Counted from the first letter of the stretch, positions 9,501 to 18,271 are shown. The stretch is 64,000 nt of DNA from Gimesia algae (GCF_007746795.1 NZ_CP036343.1:124001-188000), one strand, 5' to 3'. Notes: generated by a model from the letters alone, not told the origin. Numbers and translations are program-made.

Positions 9501-9585
9501 CCGCAACATGCTGGAAAAAACCGCCATCCGCCTCAATCCGATGGAAATCAACACTCTGGTGGAAGCGTTGAAACAGAAGGAGTAA
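6553..9585 (+). CDS. Secreted carboxypeptidase-regulatory-like repeat protein with C-terminal thioredoxin domain
   Basis: 1010 aa, exported by an N-terminal signal (hydrophobic stretch about 28-40, cleavage near VRA-EDPE). From about residue 50 to 720 it is built of repeated carboxypeptidase-regulatory/CnaB-like beta modules, seen as recurring xGxVxDxxxxPxxGxxV followed by TDxxGxFxL, for example at about 54-95, 335-380 and 550-590. The last ~130 residues are a thioredoxin-like fold with W898-CGPC (C899, C902), preceded by QAKEQHKRVIVQETAT and followed by a Gly-Ile-Pro cis-proline loop (GGIPWWAILDQDGK). The domain should reduce or isomerise disulfides outside the cytoplasm. The pairing of beta repeats with a thioredoxin domain occurs in other planctomycetes, from memory; substrate unknown. 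Transcribed alone; converges on the next gene. Confidence 0.85.
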   Translation: MNQQQFKSNHPSVHGRKCARRYFDYFCFSLLALSAFAVTKNVRAEDPEKKEQITLQGTVVDEQDQPAQGVKVFVEWQHPKQDRAETKTDQEGRFTLRVPAQSVRHQAILAVGDSPQQMAQYTLPWVIKDEDLPLDKLRLQLQPAQRVELHAVDGAGKPIANAKTGIMGDYRVWGTDTTDKKGQVVYHVPHDVKVQYVFAISDGHGADYKAFTLSREQVGDQLVKPPVVPESPIRLTLDGTQPLKVKVEEADGTPLTGFHVVPWYLKKEGEPRDLNLSYFYSLVQSQTDKSGTASFDWIPHWQKTALTIWPHNQEYEHQRSTYDPQKGQGTLTMKLEKLVPVSGKVTLPDGSPAKGIPVAADGAGYQFDSFHKTVQTDDQGRYSFNAEPNQVYLVIAGNEKWSAAPHTGFAVWPGKPIQNLDFKLQPATRIHGRMTVGSQNEPVADQRIMAFIRGQDAHNQKDFKLPNPTHSNRWVQPQMVFRAQTDKQGHYELFLGPGTYSIRGPSQTQPQKFEITNETEKEINFHASRPETGELTGSVVAGDPPKPVPAAKISGIYRKSLSVGDLAATAGKHGQFKVERQRHPVVLYAESKDKKMAGVVEIGPDAKTVTIPVQPFGSARGQLIDEVTESPVENRELRYGVKVHIGDDNAPWRTSFGGTAFTDKTGHFEMKNLVVGLEYGLSLVNRPEEGKPGRLSWRNVKKFTPENSQPVDLGQVEAPRPSKPYVPPTIDERIAAAFAVKGTPLERFAKAQQIARLTVQYPTILFGDPKSDAVRELMTFRFQDSDVRKELPSFLIMAIDSTEDNRAAAQALAKQLGLDWNPKEGALDLFVLDTTGKQRAHADLAALSKSGSVNKQSLTKFLKANQIPPKDARELLDAALKQAKEQHKRVIVQETATWCGPCRLLSQFLDREREQWQRDYIWIKMDHRWTGADEIMKTMRGGAQGGIPWWAILDQDGKVMATSNNDEGDNIGFPSTRSDLAHVRNMLEKTAIRLNPMEINTLVEALKQKE

Positions 9586-9652
9586 GACACCAGATACGCT
9601 TGATACCCGATCCGGGTGGCCTGGGAGATGCTACAGTCACTCCGGGAACAGG

Positions 9653-10951
9653 TTAAGTTTCAGGTGTCGACTGATTCTCTTTCAAAGCTTCCCTCCGTGT
9701 TACATTTTCGTGACGCTTCAGTAGAAAAAAGATGATGCCGAGAAAGAGAAACGTCGCGATGTGATACGTGCTCATCACCTCACTGTAAAACTTGCCGATA
9801 AACGTGCGGTTTAAAATCAGGATCAGAAACACAAACAGCCCGATCCCGAGTTTCAAAGGCTGTGTAAAGTTCTGACGACTGGTGGCACAACGGATCAGCA
9901 GGTACACACCCGGAAAAATTCCGACACAATGCTGTCCCCAGGTGACGGGAGAATACAGCAGAATCATAATCGAGATGATGGCGCACTCCCATAGAATGCG
10001 TTCGTCGTCACGGTCTTCGTAATGCCTGCGAAATTTCCACCCTATAAAGATCAGGAAACAGAGCAGCATAACTTTAATGACTCGACCTGTGGTTTGTGGC
10101 GAAAGATCCAGGAAATCAATATACAGGGGAGAATCCAGACGGGCTTCGTGCCCCTCGGGAAAATGCATCAGATAACGGGACAGTGAGGGTTTGAACGACA
10201 TGTTGGCCAGTGGAATCTCTCCCCCCATCCAGCGGGAAGGATCGGATTCTTCCATGCTTTTCGCGACGGTATTCCCCCAGTACTCAAATGATTTACGAAA
10301 CTCTGTATAACCCAGTTTGAACATGGGGGAGAGTGTGAAAAAAGCAGCCGCCAGAAAGGTGTAGCTGGCCATCTTCCATTCCCGTTTGAGAATGAAATAG
10401 ACCCAGAACAGGCTAGGCGTGCACTTGAGCGCCATGGCAAAGCCCAGTGGGAGACTGCCCCACAATTCTTTTTTCCTGCTCCAGAAGTAAACACCCAGCC
10501 ACGAGAGCGCGACTAAGGCCAGGTTCACCCCACATTCCAGCATGTCCCTGATCAGGTAGCGGCTACACAGAAAAATTGCCGCGGTGACGACCCAGAACAG
10601 GTGGTTCCGCATTAGAGGAAAATGAGTTTCGCTCAAGCGATTTAACACCCAGATCAACAGAAACAAAGAGATAAAAAAAATCGGGTAGATCAGCAGATAA
10701 GCCGTCTGCATCGAGAAGCTGGCCAGCGGCGCATGCACGAATCCCCAGAAGGGAGGGTAGGGATAATTGTGATTATTGAGATAGACAAACTGCTCTGTCG
10801 CAATCAGTTCACCCGAGCGCCAGTGTAAATGAAAATCACCCGGATTTTTTTTCGCAATCTGGACAAACTGAATGATCGCAATGACGACTCCCAGCGTAAT
10901 CACCACGCTTTGCCAGAAGCGATTCTTATCAGCCAGCAGCGATTTCAGCAC
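9653..10951 (-). CDS. GT87-type (DUF2029) polytopic glycosyltransferase
   Basis: 432 aa with about ten hydrophobic segments. The pattern fits the GT87/DUF2029 family of polyprenyl-phosphate-sugar-dependent mannosyl/arabinofuranosyl transferases: a periplasmic loop with DFHLHWRSGE near residue 40 (family Asp), YPYPPFW, LECGVNLALVAL (in place of the usual GQxN) and LKCTPSLFWVYFILKREW (usual LKPTP). Such enzymes add sugars to lipid-linked or surface glycans from the outer face of the membrane. Start is GTG at 10951 with GGAG five bases upstream. No other glycan gene adjoins it, so the acceptor is unknown. The large periplasmic loop (about 205-290) is rich in aromatic and charged residues. Confidence 0.75.
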   Translation of the reverse strand: MLKSLLADKNRFWQSVVITLGVVIAIIQFVQIAKKNPGDFHLHWRSGELIATEQFVYLNNHNYPYPPFWGFVHAPLASFSMQTAYLLIYPIFFISLFLLIWVLNRLSETHFPLMRNHLFWVVTAAIFLCSRYLIRDMLECGVNLALVALSWLGVYFWSRKKELWGSLPLGFAMALKCTPSLFWVYFILKREWKMASYTFLAAAFFTLSPMFKLGYTEFRKSFEYWGNTVAKSMEESDPSRWMGGEIPLANMSFKPSLSRYLMHFPEGHEARLDSPLYIDFLDLSPQTTGRVIKVMLLCFLIFIGWKFRRHYEDRDDERILWECAIISIMILLYSPVTWGQHCVGIFPGVYLLIRCATSRQNFTQPLKLGIGLFVFLILILNRTFIGKFYSEVMSTYHIATFLFLGIIFFLLKRHENVTRREALKENQSTPET

Positions 10952-11129
10952 GACGACTCCATTCCGTCACGATCAAACGGTCCATGAAAAGGGAACAGCC
11001 AAATCTCCCCGGGCCGCCAATTGTAGCAGAATCCCTTCAAAATACAGTATCTATTTAACATGACGTCATAACTGAATCTCGAATTTTCGATCGTTTTCCG
11101 TAATTGATCTGAGCGAGCTTTTCAAATTT

Positions 11130-11145
11130 TTTCAGATTTCTGAAA
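11130..11145. promoter_or_regulatory. 16-bp palindrome between divergent genes
   Basis: TTTCAGA (11130-11136) and TCTGAAA (11139-11145) flank a TT centre in the AT-rich spacer between the glycosyltransferase and the gene at 11241. It is a candidate operator; no partner regulator is visible nearby. Confidence 0.3.
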
Positions 11146-11240
11146 TATTGGTATAAATTTACCGTGATATATTCTGCATCGCGACGCCTCTCAGTCAGGT
11201 AAGCCGTTTTTCTCACTCCTGAAGATAGAAAGTCAGCGCC

Positions 11241-11651
11241 ATGCACGAGACATCTACGACCGTTACGGAAGCCGCTAAAACCACATCGGACCGGAAAACG
11301 CTGATTCTGCCTCTGCTCATTATTGGTATTGGTGCAGGCTGGCTGTTGACGACACTCGGCATCGTGCCCGGTATCAACTGGATCTGGACGCTGGGTCTGG
11401 CAGTCATTGGGATTCTGTCATTTGCCGTCTCTGGCATTGATAAATCAACGGTCTTGATTGGTCCCTTTTTCATCATCGCCAGTTGTCTGTCTGTCCTGCG
11501 TCAGACGGGGCGTATTACGCTGGATATCGAAGTGCCGATTCTGGTGATCGTGATTGGCATCCTGTTACTGGTCGCCCGCAGCAAAGCGATTCCGCTGCCC
11601 GACTGGATGGTTCTGGAAGAAAAGCAGCAACCTGCGGAACAAAAACGCTGA
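11241..11651 (+). CDS. Small four-helix membrane protein, LiaF/DUF5668-like
   Basis: 136 aa. After a polar N-terminus of about 22 residues there are four closely packed hydrophobic segments (about 25-43, 48-65, 70-88 and 95-115) with GIGAGWLLTTLGIVPGINWIWTLGL, the pattern of the LiaF-type transmembrane domain (DUF5668). That domain is usually an N-terminal anchor in envelope-stress regulators; here the cytoplasmic partner domain is absent and only a short charged tail (EEKQQPAEQKR) follows. Converges with the next gene, stop to stop, 6 bp apart. Role unknown. Confidence 0.65.
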   Translation: MHETSTTVTEAAKTTSDRKTLILPLLIIGIGAGWLLTTLGIVPGINWIWTLGLAVIGILSFAVSGIDKSTVLIGPFFIIASCLSVLRQTGRITLDIEVPILVIVIGILLLVARSKAIPLPDWMVLEEKQQPAEQKR

Positions 11652-11657
11652 TCACCT

Positions 11658-12050
11658 TCAGAGTAGATCGGCGAAGCGCAAAGCATGCAGGAACGTCATG
11701 GCGGCAGCAAAGTTGGCCGCATAAACGAAAAAACAGAGCCACGACTCTCCCACGGGGTATTGATGTGTGCCAAACAGCAGCAGAAACGCCACGCCAAAAC
11801 AGACCGAGATCACCGGCGCCAGGGACAGAAACTGCACCCAGTAATACATGGCCTGATGAGTCTGCAGAACAGGAATGAGGGTTCGAAAACCGACGTGCAC
11901 CAGGCTAAATAACAGGACGGTAAACAGACACTGCGCGTAAATCACGAGGCGTAACTGCGTCGCCGGACGTGAGAAAAAAGCCTTTGCCGTCCTGAGAACA
12001 ACCGGCAGGTCGATCTCAAAAAAACGCCTGCGTGTCAGGTTAGTTTGCAT
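11658..12050 (-). CDS. Small polytopic membrane protein, unknown
   Basis: 130 aa, ATG at 12048-12050. A basic amphipathic N-terminus (TRRRFFEIDLPVVLRTAKAFFSRPATQ) precedes three to four hydrophobic segments (about 33-55, 66-88, 100-122). I recognise no family. Length, hydrophobic pattern and normal codon use support a real gene. Its upstream region to 12344 is shared with the divergent gene at 12345. Confidence 0.6.
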   Translation of the reverse strand: MQTNLTRRRFFEIDLPVVLRTAKAFFSRPATQLRLVIYAQCLFTVLLFSLVHVGFRTLIPVLQTHQAMYYWVQFLSLAPVISVCFGVAFLLLFGTHQYPVGESWLCFFVYAANFAAAMTFLHALRFADLL

Positions 12051-12290
12051 AGAATTATCCAGATGAAGTGAAGCCCGCTCTATAATATTCTAACACGGTT
12101 ATCCGGATGTTCCAATCCTGGTTTTCAAACACGACTGATGTAGTTGCGGATCTCATTCTTTCTGGCTGAATGATCTCAACTTCGCCAGCCATATCGCCTT
12201 CACGGTGTCTCTCTGAACGCTATCAGCTTGGTGATTATCAAAATATTATTCTGAAATCTGAAATGCAATTTCTCTTAAAACTTTCACTGA

Positions 12291-12299
12291 TGCTATAAT
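12291..12299 (+). promoter_or_regulatory. Extended -10 promoter for the gene at 12345
   Basis: TGCTATAAT is a perfect -10 hexamer with the TGn extension, which can replace a -35. The predicted transcript starts near 12306, and AAGGAGG (12334-12340) precedes the ATG by four bases. Confidence 0.6.
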
Positions 12300-12344
12300 A
12301 ACAGTATCTACCATTCAAGTTGGTGCTAAGTTCAAGGAGGGACG

Positions 12345-14624
12345 ATGTCTCATATATTCACACGATTATTTGGCTCAATAGTCCTTCCAATCCTCTATTT
12401 CACCAGCCCCGTTCTGGGAGAAGTAATTCACAGAGATAACAGTTTTGTTATTGATGGAATCAGGATTCCAATCAGCAGCGAAATCGAAATTGTCGGTCCA
12501 TTAATTTCTTCAGGCAGCAGACTCAGAATGAGTTCCGGTCTGGCGGCGGTCCATGGTTTATGGATTGAAGGCAGGGTGAATGAGGATAAAATTTTCTTTC
12601 ATCTTTGCTCAGATATTCTAACGGGAAAACCTGCATTTAAAGAATTCAAGGCACTCGAGCGAGGAGAATATTATAGAGTGCAGGGCCGGATCATTGATGG
12701 TCGGATTTGCGAGTCTGAAAAGGCCATTACACTGGTGGTTAATAAAATAGAGCTTGTTCCCGATCGGGCGATTCAGTTTTCAGATCTGGTCGATCGAATT
12801 TCAACATTCTCTGGGACTGCTGCTCCACAAGGCATGCTCCTGACAGATCAGCAGCAGCGTGCCTTTGTCGAAGGGATCTCTAAATGGCCAGAGTCGGTTG
12901 CCGGTAAACCGATTGTTGTGCGTGGGACTTTCCGCCAGCGATCTGATGGTTTTCGAATTGAGCAGGCGACCTGGCATCCATTGGAACTGAAAGCAATGCT
13001 GGGACAGAGAGTCTCTCTCGAAGGTGTGCTGTGGGGTGACAAAAATATCAGATTTATGGAATACGAGAAGCAGTTTCTGTATCTGGCATATCCAGCAACG
13101 AGAGAGACCATGTTTCTGCAGAAATATGAGGGAAAGCGTGTGCCTGTACGCGTCACCGGGACGCTGGTGCGCGAAGAACGTCCTGTGCTCAAATGGAGCG
13201 GACCAGACCTCGAAGTTCCTTTTCAAAGCTGTTATGTCATTCGGGATGCGAGTCTGGAATATCTGCTTCCTGTTGATTTTCATTACGATCGGTACAAGCC
13301 AATTTATTCCAGTCTGCCTCGTGTTAGTGAAGGCGTACCGGAACTCATCGCAGAATATCCTCCTCCTGCTAATCAGCAATTCAACCCTGCCCCTGCGAGG
13401 ATGTATGCGAGGCGTAATGAGGGCACGATCAAGTCAATCATTGCAGAGGCAACTCCTGATGTCTGTAACATACTGGCAAAACGGATGCAGGATTCCAGGC
13501 AAAATTCAGCAATATGTAAAATCTATGCCGCAATGCTGGCTCATCTGAATGACCAACGTGGAAGATCATATCTGATTGATAGTTTACAGAATTCTGGCCA
13601 GGACCAGTTTCCTGACACTCTGTTTTGTCTGGGAGAATTTCCGTTTATGGGAACTGAAAAGACCGGGAAACAGACAGATGTGAACTGGGTAGAAGACACA
13701 CTGATTCAGTTGATGAAAAGTGAGGCGCATGTCGATGTTTCAAGATTCTATGGAGCTCCTGCCGGAAAGTATCATGTCACAAAAGCAGATGCTGCAATGT
13801 TATATTCTCGTATTTATTTACTTTTGATTCAGATCAATTCTCGAGCGACTCACAAGATCTTGATGGATTATGTACTGACTCAGTCTCCTGCTTTTAAACA
13901 CTCTTTTTGTGGTAACATCCTCGTCAGTGAGTGGCTTGATTCGAATGCAACATTTTCGGTAGATGATCTTTTACTGCTGGAGACCATACCTGACATGTCG
14001 CTGGATAAGACAGCCGAACGGCGCAAGCTTTACGCCAAATATTTACAGGAAAAGCATTATCAGGTAGTGGAAAGAATTCTCCAGCAGAAAGATCCCTATC
14101 AGTTTTACTCCGTACTGCGAAATAATCTGACTCCTGAAGTGGTTGAAGAGTTACGAAATCAGATCAAAAGTCTACAGGGGGACGCCAAAGATATGGTGGA
14201 GCAGCTCCTGATATTGAGTGATCCTGATCCAGTTCCTTTGCTCATCAAGAAACTGGAAACCTCAGCCTGGAAGAAAAATCATATCGCGTTGTACGAGCTG
14301 AAACAATCAGGGGACCGTCGTGCTGTGAAACCAGTGATTCAATTGCTGCGAACAGCACCGCGCGAATTCTTTGATTTGGGACCGGGATATATTTGTGATC
14401 TGCCATTACAACGTGCCTTAGAAGTCATCGAAATTGCTGATCGCCCACAACAGGTCCACGAATACATCGAATTGTTATCTGTTGATCTTGCCCGATCAGA
14501 TTCATGCCTTTCACGTGAGTACTATCAAAGAGAGATCGCCCTGCGTTTAATTTTGCTGACGGGTGAATCCTATGGTGTAGACCAGACTGCCTGGCGCGCC
14601 TGGGAGCAGTCTCCCGGTAATTGA
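12345..14624 (+). CDS. Secreted HEAT-like repeat protein, unknown
   Basis: 759 aa with a signal peptide (cleavage about residue 25, after LG). Residues about 25-330 hold several beta-rich segments that look like repeated OB/SH3-sized modules: VRGTFRQRSDGFRIEQATWHP, VSLEGVLWGDKNIRFMEYEK and VRVTGTLVREERPVLKWSG each read as 'property of value x'. Residues about 360-740 are helical, with HEAT-like elements such as PVPLLIKKLETS and AVKPVIQLLRTAP. The C-terminus LLTGESYGVDQTAWRAWEQS matches a motif I associate with planctomycete HEAT proteins ('LTG..fG.d...W..W'). Very good ribosome site and extended -10 promoter. Function unknown; probably a scaffold or inspection protein outside the cytoplasm. 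Confidence 0.72.
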   Translation: MSHIFTRLFGSIVLPILYFTSPVLGEVIHRDNSFVIDGIRIPISSEIEIVGPLISSGSRLRMSSGLAAVHGLWIEGRVNEDKIFFHLCSDILTGKPAFKEFKALERGEYYRVQGRIIDGRICESEKAITLVVNKIELVPDRAIQFSDLVDRISTFSGTAAPQGMLLTDQQQRAFVEGISKWPESVAGKPIVVRGTFRQRSDGFRIEQATWHPLELKAMLGQRVSLEGVLWGDKNIRFMEYEKQFLYLAYPATRETMFLQKYEGKRVPVRVTGTLVREERPVLKWSGPDLEVPFQSCYVIRDASLEYLLPVDFHYDRYKPIYSSLPRVSEGVPELIAEYPPPANQQFNPAPARMYARRNEGTIKSIIAEATPDVCNILAKRMQDSRQNSAICKIYAAMLAHLNDQRGRSYLIDSLQNSGQDQFPDTLFCLGEFPFMGTEKTGKQTDVNWVEDTLIQLMKSEAHVDVSRFYGAPAGKYHVTKADAAMLYSRIYLLLIQINSRATHKILMDYVLTQSPAFKHSFCGNILVSEWLDSNATFSVDDLLLLETIPDMSLDKTAERRKLYAKYLQEKHYQVVERILQQKDPYQFYSVLRNNLTPEVVEELRNQIKSLQGDAKDMVEQLLILSDPDPVPLLIKKLETSAWKKNHIALYELKQSGDRRAVKPVIQLLRTAPREFFDLGPGYICDLPLQRALEVIEIADRPQQVHEYIELLSVDLARSDSCLSREYYQREIALRLILLTGESYGVDQTAWRAWEQSPGN

Positions 14625-14717
14625 AAGAGACTCTGTTTTCAGGCGGATTCGATTTCATGTTACGGATCCAATTAATGCTCACGATCCGAAGACAATTTTG
14701 AGAATACGGTCTGTCGA

Positions 14718-17117
14718 TTAATGCAGCAGAGAATACCAGACGATATTCAGGCCCAGGCGAATCGCGTCGGCTTGTGTGTAGCCTTCGCAGGCGATTTTGT
14801 CGCCATGTTCAATCACACAGCTCAGATCGTGTGGGCTGTAGAGGATTACATAGCGGTCATCGACTTTGATTCCTTCGACCACAGGCTCTGTGAGCTGTAC
14901 GCGTTCCTTAGTCGAGCGGGTTTGCAGATCAAGCGGTTTTCGAAAATGAACCTGTCGCAGGTCGTAACCGGTTTTCGTGGAAAACAGTTCATGGTCAGCG
15001 GGAATCCGTTCCAGCTTTTGAGTCGGGAACAGTTGCTCTGTCAGTCGGCGAAAGCTGGCATCAAAATCGTCAGCACCACAGCAGGCATCCGCGAACAGCA
15101 CCCCTCCCTGCAGCAGGTGGGTTTTTAATACTCGTTGATCTTCCGGACTGAGCACGAACCCAGAGCGACCATGCAGATACAGCAGCGGATGTTTGAACAG
15201 CCGGGGATCGGAAAGCAGGACATTGCTGGGGTTCGTCGCGAATTGACCGCCGGAAACTTTGTTCATGGCACGTAGCAGTTTTCGTAAGGCATGCGGGGCG
15301 GCATCCCATTCTGCCGAAGCACGAATTTTAGCGATATTTAACAGCCGATGCTCAACCTGCTCTGCAGTCGATGCTGTCTCTGCTGAGTTTTCTGGTCCCA
15401 GTTCCTTAATCAGCACGCGTCCCGTCGCGAGCGCTACGACATTTACACCCACGTGCAGTGCACGGGTAATGCGGGCATCCAGTTCTGACGAACGGTCAGG
15501 CAGGGTCAGCGTCGTCCATTGATCCCACAGGCAGCTCAGATCGTCGGGCGAAAACAGAATCGAGGTGCGACAACCGGTCTCAGCTCCCCACAGTTCTACC
15601 AGCGGATCACCGGTTTTCAAGTCCAGTAGCCGAAACTCGCTGCGGTAGACCGGATGAGTTCGCTCCAGTTTACGGAGTTTGACTTCGCCTGCGGGATACA
15701 GTTTTGAAATCAATTGTTGCATGGCCACATCAGGCGAGGCACTCTGGCAGCCTCCCAACGCAAACAGGCAGCCGCCATCCTGCAGATACGTTTTCAGGAG
15801 CGCAGTCTGATCGGGTGTAAAACGTCGGACGTCAGCCACATCCAGAATCAGCACTGGGCATAGATTGAGATCAGCGGCATCCGCGCGATTCATATCGACT
15901 GCTTGCCAGCTGAGTTGTCGCGGCCAGTCTTTCAGTCGGCTGGTATAGCGCGACAGGTTCCAGACATCCTGCGGCGTATAGTCGACCGAATGATTTGCCG
16001 CATCAGGACCACCATTCCACTGCAGCTTGCCGGCCAACACAGGTGTCAGTCCCCGAGACAGAAAATGCAAAGCATAGTCGGTGGCGAGAACCGGACAGTC
16101 TTCCAGCAATGCCGGTGCGCCGACCCAGGCACCCGTAATGGGATTCTGATGCGCGATCAGATACTGCGCGCCTTCGCGATACCAGTCGAATCGTTTGCCG
16201 GACTGACTGGTGAAGTAACGCCGTCCTGTCAATCGCCCGACGCGCTCCAGACAATACAGATAATAAAGGTAACCGATCGATCCATCGGAATTGGCATCGG
16301 TGCTCGGGTTGTGTGTGACCGTGAAGTGATTTCCCAGCCAGCGACATCCTGCAGCGACCGCTTCGTCTTCGAACGCATTACCACAACAACGGGGTGAACC
16401 ATCTGCGTTCACGTCGATTCGTTGGCTGCGGAGCAGGTTTTCGGTTGTGACCAGGTAAGCGATTCCCGCCGCCGTGATACCACCCCGGCTGAAGCCCGTT
16501 CCCTGCGATCCCCAGCCTCCATCCCGGTTCTGTCGGCCCAGCCAGTGAGTCCGCGCCCGCTGCCAGGTCTCTGTTTGAACGGGCACTCCCTGTTGGGCGA
16601 CTTCGTAAAGTCCTAACGCTGCAAAATGAGCATAATTGGGGACGTCGTCTGCGCCAAAACTCCAGGCACCGTCATTGGTCCCGCTGGACTTTCCTGCTTC
16701 CAGCTTCTGCGTCAATCGTTTCATCAACGGAATGTCTCGCTCCCCATCGCGGGCGGCTGCCAGCGTTTCGAGCATCAATGAAATTTCGTGGGTCTTGTCC
16801 GGATCCTGTTTACGGAGCCACAGTAGCCCGTTTTGTATTTCTGCATCATTCGCCGTCATGCCTGCATGGAGCAGGGTGTGCAGCGTGAAGCTGGTCAGCA
16901 CGACCGTCTGTTCGGGATGACCGGCCAGCTGCCAGGTTCCATCGGGCTGCTGTTGTTTCAAAAGAAAGTGCTTTGCTTTTTCGATCGAGGACAGTACATC
17001 CGCACGCGTGATGTGCTCCGCCTGCAGCGTCGGTGAGAATACGATGATTCCCGCCGCCACCGTCCAGCAGAACAATACGCTGCGAAAAAATCGGGCTGTC
17101 GGACTTCGATTCTGCAT
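14718..17117 (-). CDS. Secreted terpenoid-cyclase-repeat protein with two DUF4159 domains
   Basis: About 799 aa; start at ATG 17117, with a GTG two codons upstream (17123) as alternative. Signal peptide to about residue 35. Residues about 40-380 are alpha/alpha-toroid repeats of prenyltransferase/squalene-cyclase type (SIEKAKHFLLKQQQPDGTW, WLGRQNRDGGWG, GAQYLIAHQNPITGAW). Two DUF4159-like halves follow. The first, about 415-540, has LLKTYLQDGGCLFALGGC and ILFSPDDLSCLWDQW. The second, about 660-795, has LKTHLLQGGVLFADACCG and ILYSPHDLSCVIEHGD. The matched SPxDLSC blocks show an internal duplication. Such proteins are common in planctomycetes, but no activity is established; the toroid has no DxDD cyclase motif that I can see. 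Stands alone, convergent with the preceding gene. Confidence 0.8.
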   Translation of the reverse strand: MQNRSPTARFFRSVLFCWTVAAGIIVFSPTLQAEHITRADVLSSIEKAKHFLLKQQQPDGTWQLAGHPEQTVVLTSFTLHTLLHAGMTANDAEIQNGLLWLRKQDPDKTHEISLMLETLAAARDGERDIPLMKRLTQKLEAGKSSGTNDGAWSFGADDVPNYAHFAALGLYEVAQQGVPVQTETWQRARTHWLGRQNRDGGWGSQGTGFSRGGITAAGIAYLVTTENLLRSQRIDVNADGSPRCCGNAFEDEAVAAGCRWLGNHFTVTHNPSTDANSDGSIGYLYYLYCLERVGRLTGRRYFTSQSGKRFDWYREGAQYLIAHQNPITGAWVGAPALLEDCPVLATDYALHFLSRGLTPVLAGKLQWNGGPDAANHSVDYTPQDVWNLSRYTSRLKDWPRQLSWQAVDMNRADAADLNLCPVLILDVADVRRFTPDQTALLKTYLQDGGCLFALGGCQSASPDVAMQQLISKLYPAGEVKLRKLERTHPVYRSEFRLLDLKTGDPLVELWGAETGCRTSILFSPDDLSCLWDQWTTLTLPDRSSELDARITRALHVGVNVVALATGRVLIKELGPENSAETASTAEQVEHRLLNIAKIRASAEWDAAPHALRKLLRAMNKVSGGQFATNPSNVLLSDPRLFKHPLLYLHGRSGFVLSPEDQRVLKTHLLQGGVLFADACCGADDFDASFRRLTEQLFPTQKLERIPADHELFSTKTGYDLRQVHFRKPLDLQTRSTKERVQLTEPVVEGIKVDDRYVILYSPHDLSCVIEHGDKIACEGYTQADAIRLGLNIVWYSLLH

Positions 17118-17330
17118 GCTCACACCGTTTCAAAATGCTGCCTCGGTTGATGCGTCCCGTTCCAGCAATTCACGCTCTGGTCAGTCTGCTCCGTTGATCG
17201 AGAAGTACCGCATCCTAATTTTGCCGTCAAACTACGTCAATGTGCGTTTAAATCATGTGAATCCAGTGAAACGCCCTCGTAGTAAGTGATGAGTCTGGTT
17301 GGCTTTATTGTTTAAGAAATGATCAGTTCG

Positions 17331-17371
17331 AATAAAAAACGCGGCGGGAATCTCAGTGTACTCCGCCGCGT
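17331..17371 (-). terminator. Rho-independent terminator of the DUF4198 operon
   Basis: On the minus strand ACGCGGCGG and CCGCCGCGT form a 9-bp GC-rich stem, followed by TTTTTTATT (plus-strand 17331-17339). It lies 35 bp downstream of the DUF4198 stop. Confidence 0.88.
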
Positions 17372-17405
17372 GTATTGAATCCGCTTCAATTGGAAAGTAC
17401 TCCCC

Positions 17406-18206
17406 TCAGTCTCCGCAGCAGGGGCAGATTTCCGGCACAAAGACCGTCAGCGTGGCGGCATACGCCGTCTCCTGGTAATCGGCCGACGATTCGTCTTCCG
17501 CCAGATGATGGGCGACCACCAGATACTGATTGCCTGTCTTAGGTGTGAACGAAACGAAGCCTGCGGCATCAGTCTTGCGCTCGTATCGTTCATCAAAGCC
17601 TTCTTTCAGTGTTTCACCCTGTGGAACAAACGAGACAACCGTGTTCGCCAGTGGTTTGCCTTTGAAATCCAAGCGGACTTTCAGCGGCTTACCCGGACCC
17701 ATGGGAGTCACAGGATTCAGCACGGGCACCAGTTCCAGCGGATGTCCCAGCGCGCGGTCAAAGCCGGGATTTTCTAAAGGCGTCTGATCCAGACGGGCGC
17801 TGACGACGAAGCAGGTTTTTGCACTTTTAATCGCCCGGACTGGTTTACCATGATTGACCACCCGGTCCAGTGAATGCGACACCGTGTAGAGCCCCGGCTT
17901 CACAGGTACAAACTTGCCTCGCCAGAAACCTTCCTTGGGGGCATAGCCGGTATCCGTCAGTTCGCTGATCAGATCGTAGGTTTTTCCTGCAGGATCGATG
18001 ACATTCAGACTGCAGCCTTCCAGGTCAATCTTGCTGGCGATTTTAAAATCACGGTGGTGATTTCCATGGTTCCCCAGCTTCAGGTTGATGTAAACCGCGT
18101 CCCGCGCCCGGATCAGATTCGTATTCGTTTCCACCCACGTATCATGGGCTGCCGCGGAAGTGACTGTCAGACAGACTGTCAGCAGCGAGTAAAGTAATAT
18201 TTTCAT
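17406..18206 (-). CDS. DUF4198-type secreted protein
   Basis: 266 aa, ATG at 18206 with GAGGA eight bases upstream. Signal peptide (cleavage SAAA-HDTW). The mature protein begins HDTWVE, the usual N-terminus of the DUF4198 family, with beta-sandwich elements (KPLKVRLDFKGKPLANTVVSFVPQGE) and HH/H residues (NHGNHHRD). It ends in CPCCGD. DUF4198 proteins are periplasmic and are often found with metal-uptake genes; N-terminal His could be a metal ligand. The upstream genes are a DUF1559 pseudopilin (65 bp away) and a Cys-rich protein, so a metal-related role is plausible but not shown. The carboxy-terminal CPCC is an unusual extension. Confidence 0.78.
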   Translation of the reverse strand: MKILLYSLLTVCLTVTSAAAHDTWVETNTNLIRARDAVYINLKLGNHGNHHRDFKIASKIDLEGCSLNVIDPAGKTYDLISELTDTGYAPKEGFWRGKFVPVKPGLYTVSHSLDRVVNHGKPVRAIKSAKTCFVVSARLDQTPLENPGFDRALGHPLELVPVLNPVTPMGPGKPLKVRLDFKGKPLANTVVSFVPQGETLKEGFDERYERKTDAAGFVSFTPKTGNQYLVVAHHLAEDESSADYQETAYAATLTVFVPEICPCCGD

Positions 18207-18271
18207 GATGAATTCCTCAAAGAAAAGTCATCCGGGCCAACCCGTGGTCGACCCGGATGAACTGAGACCGT

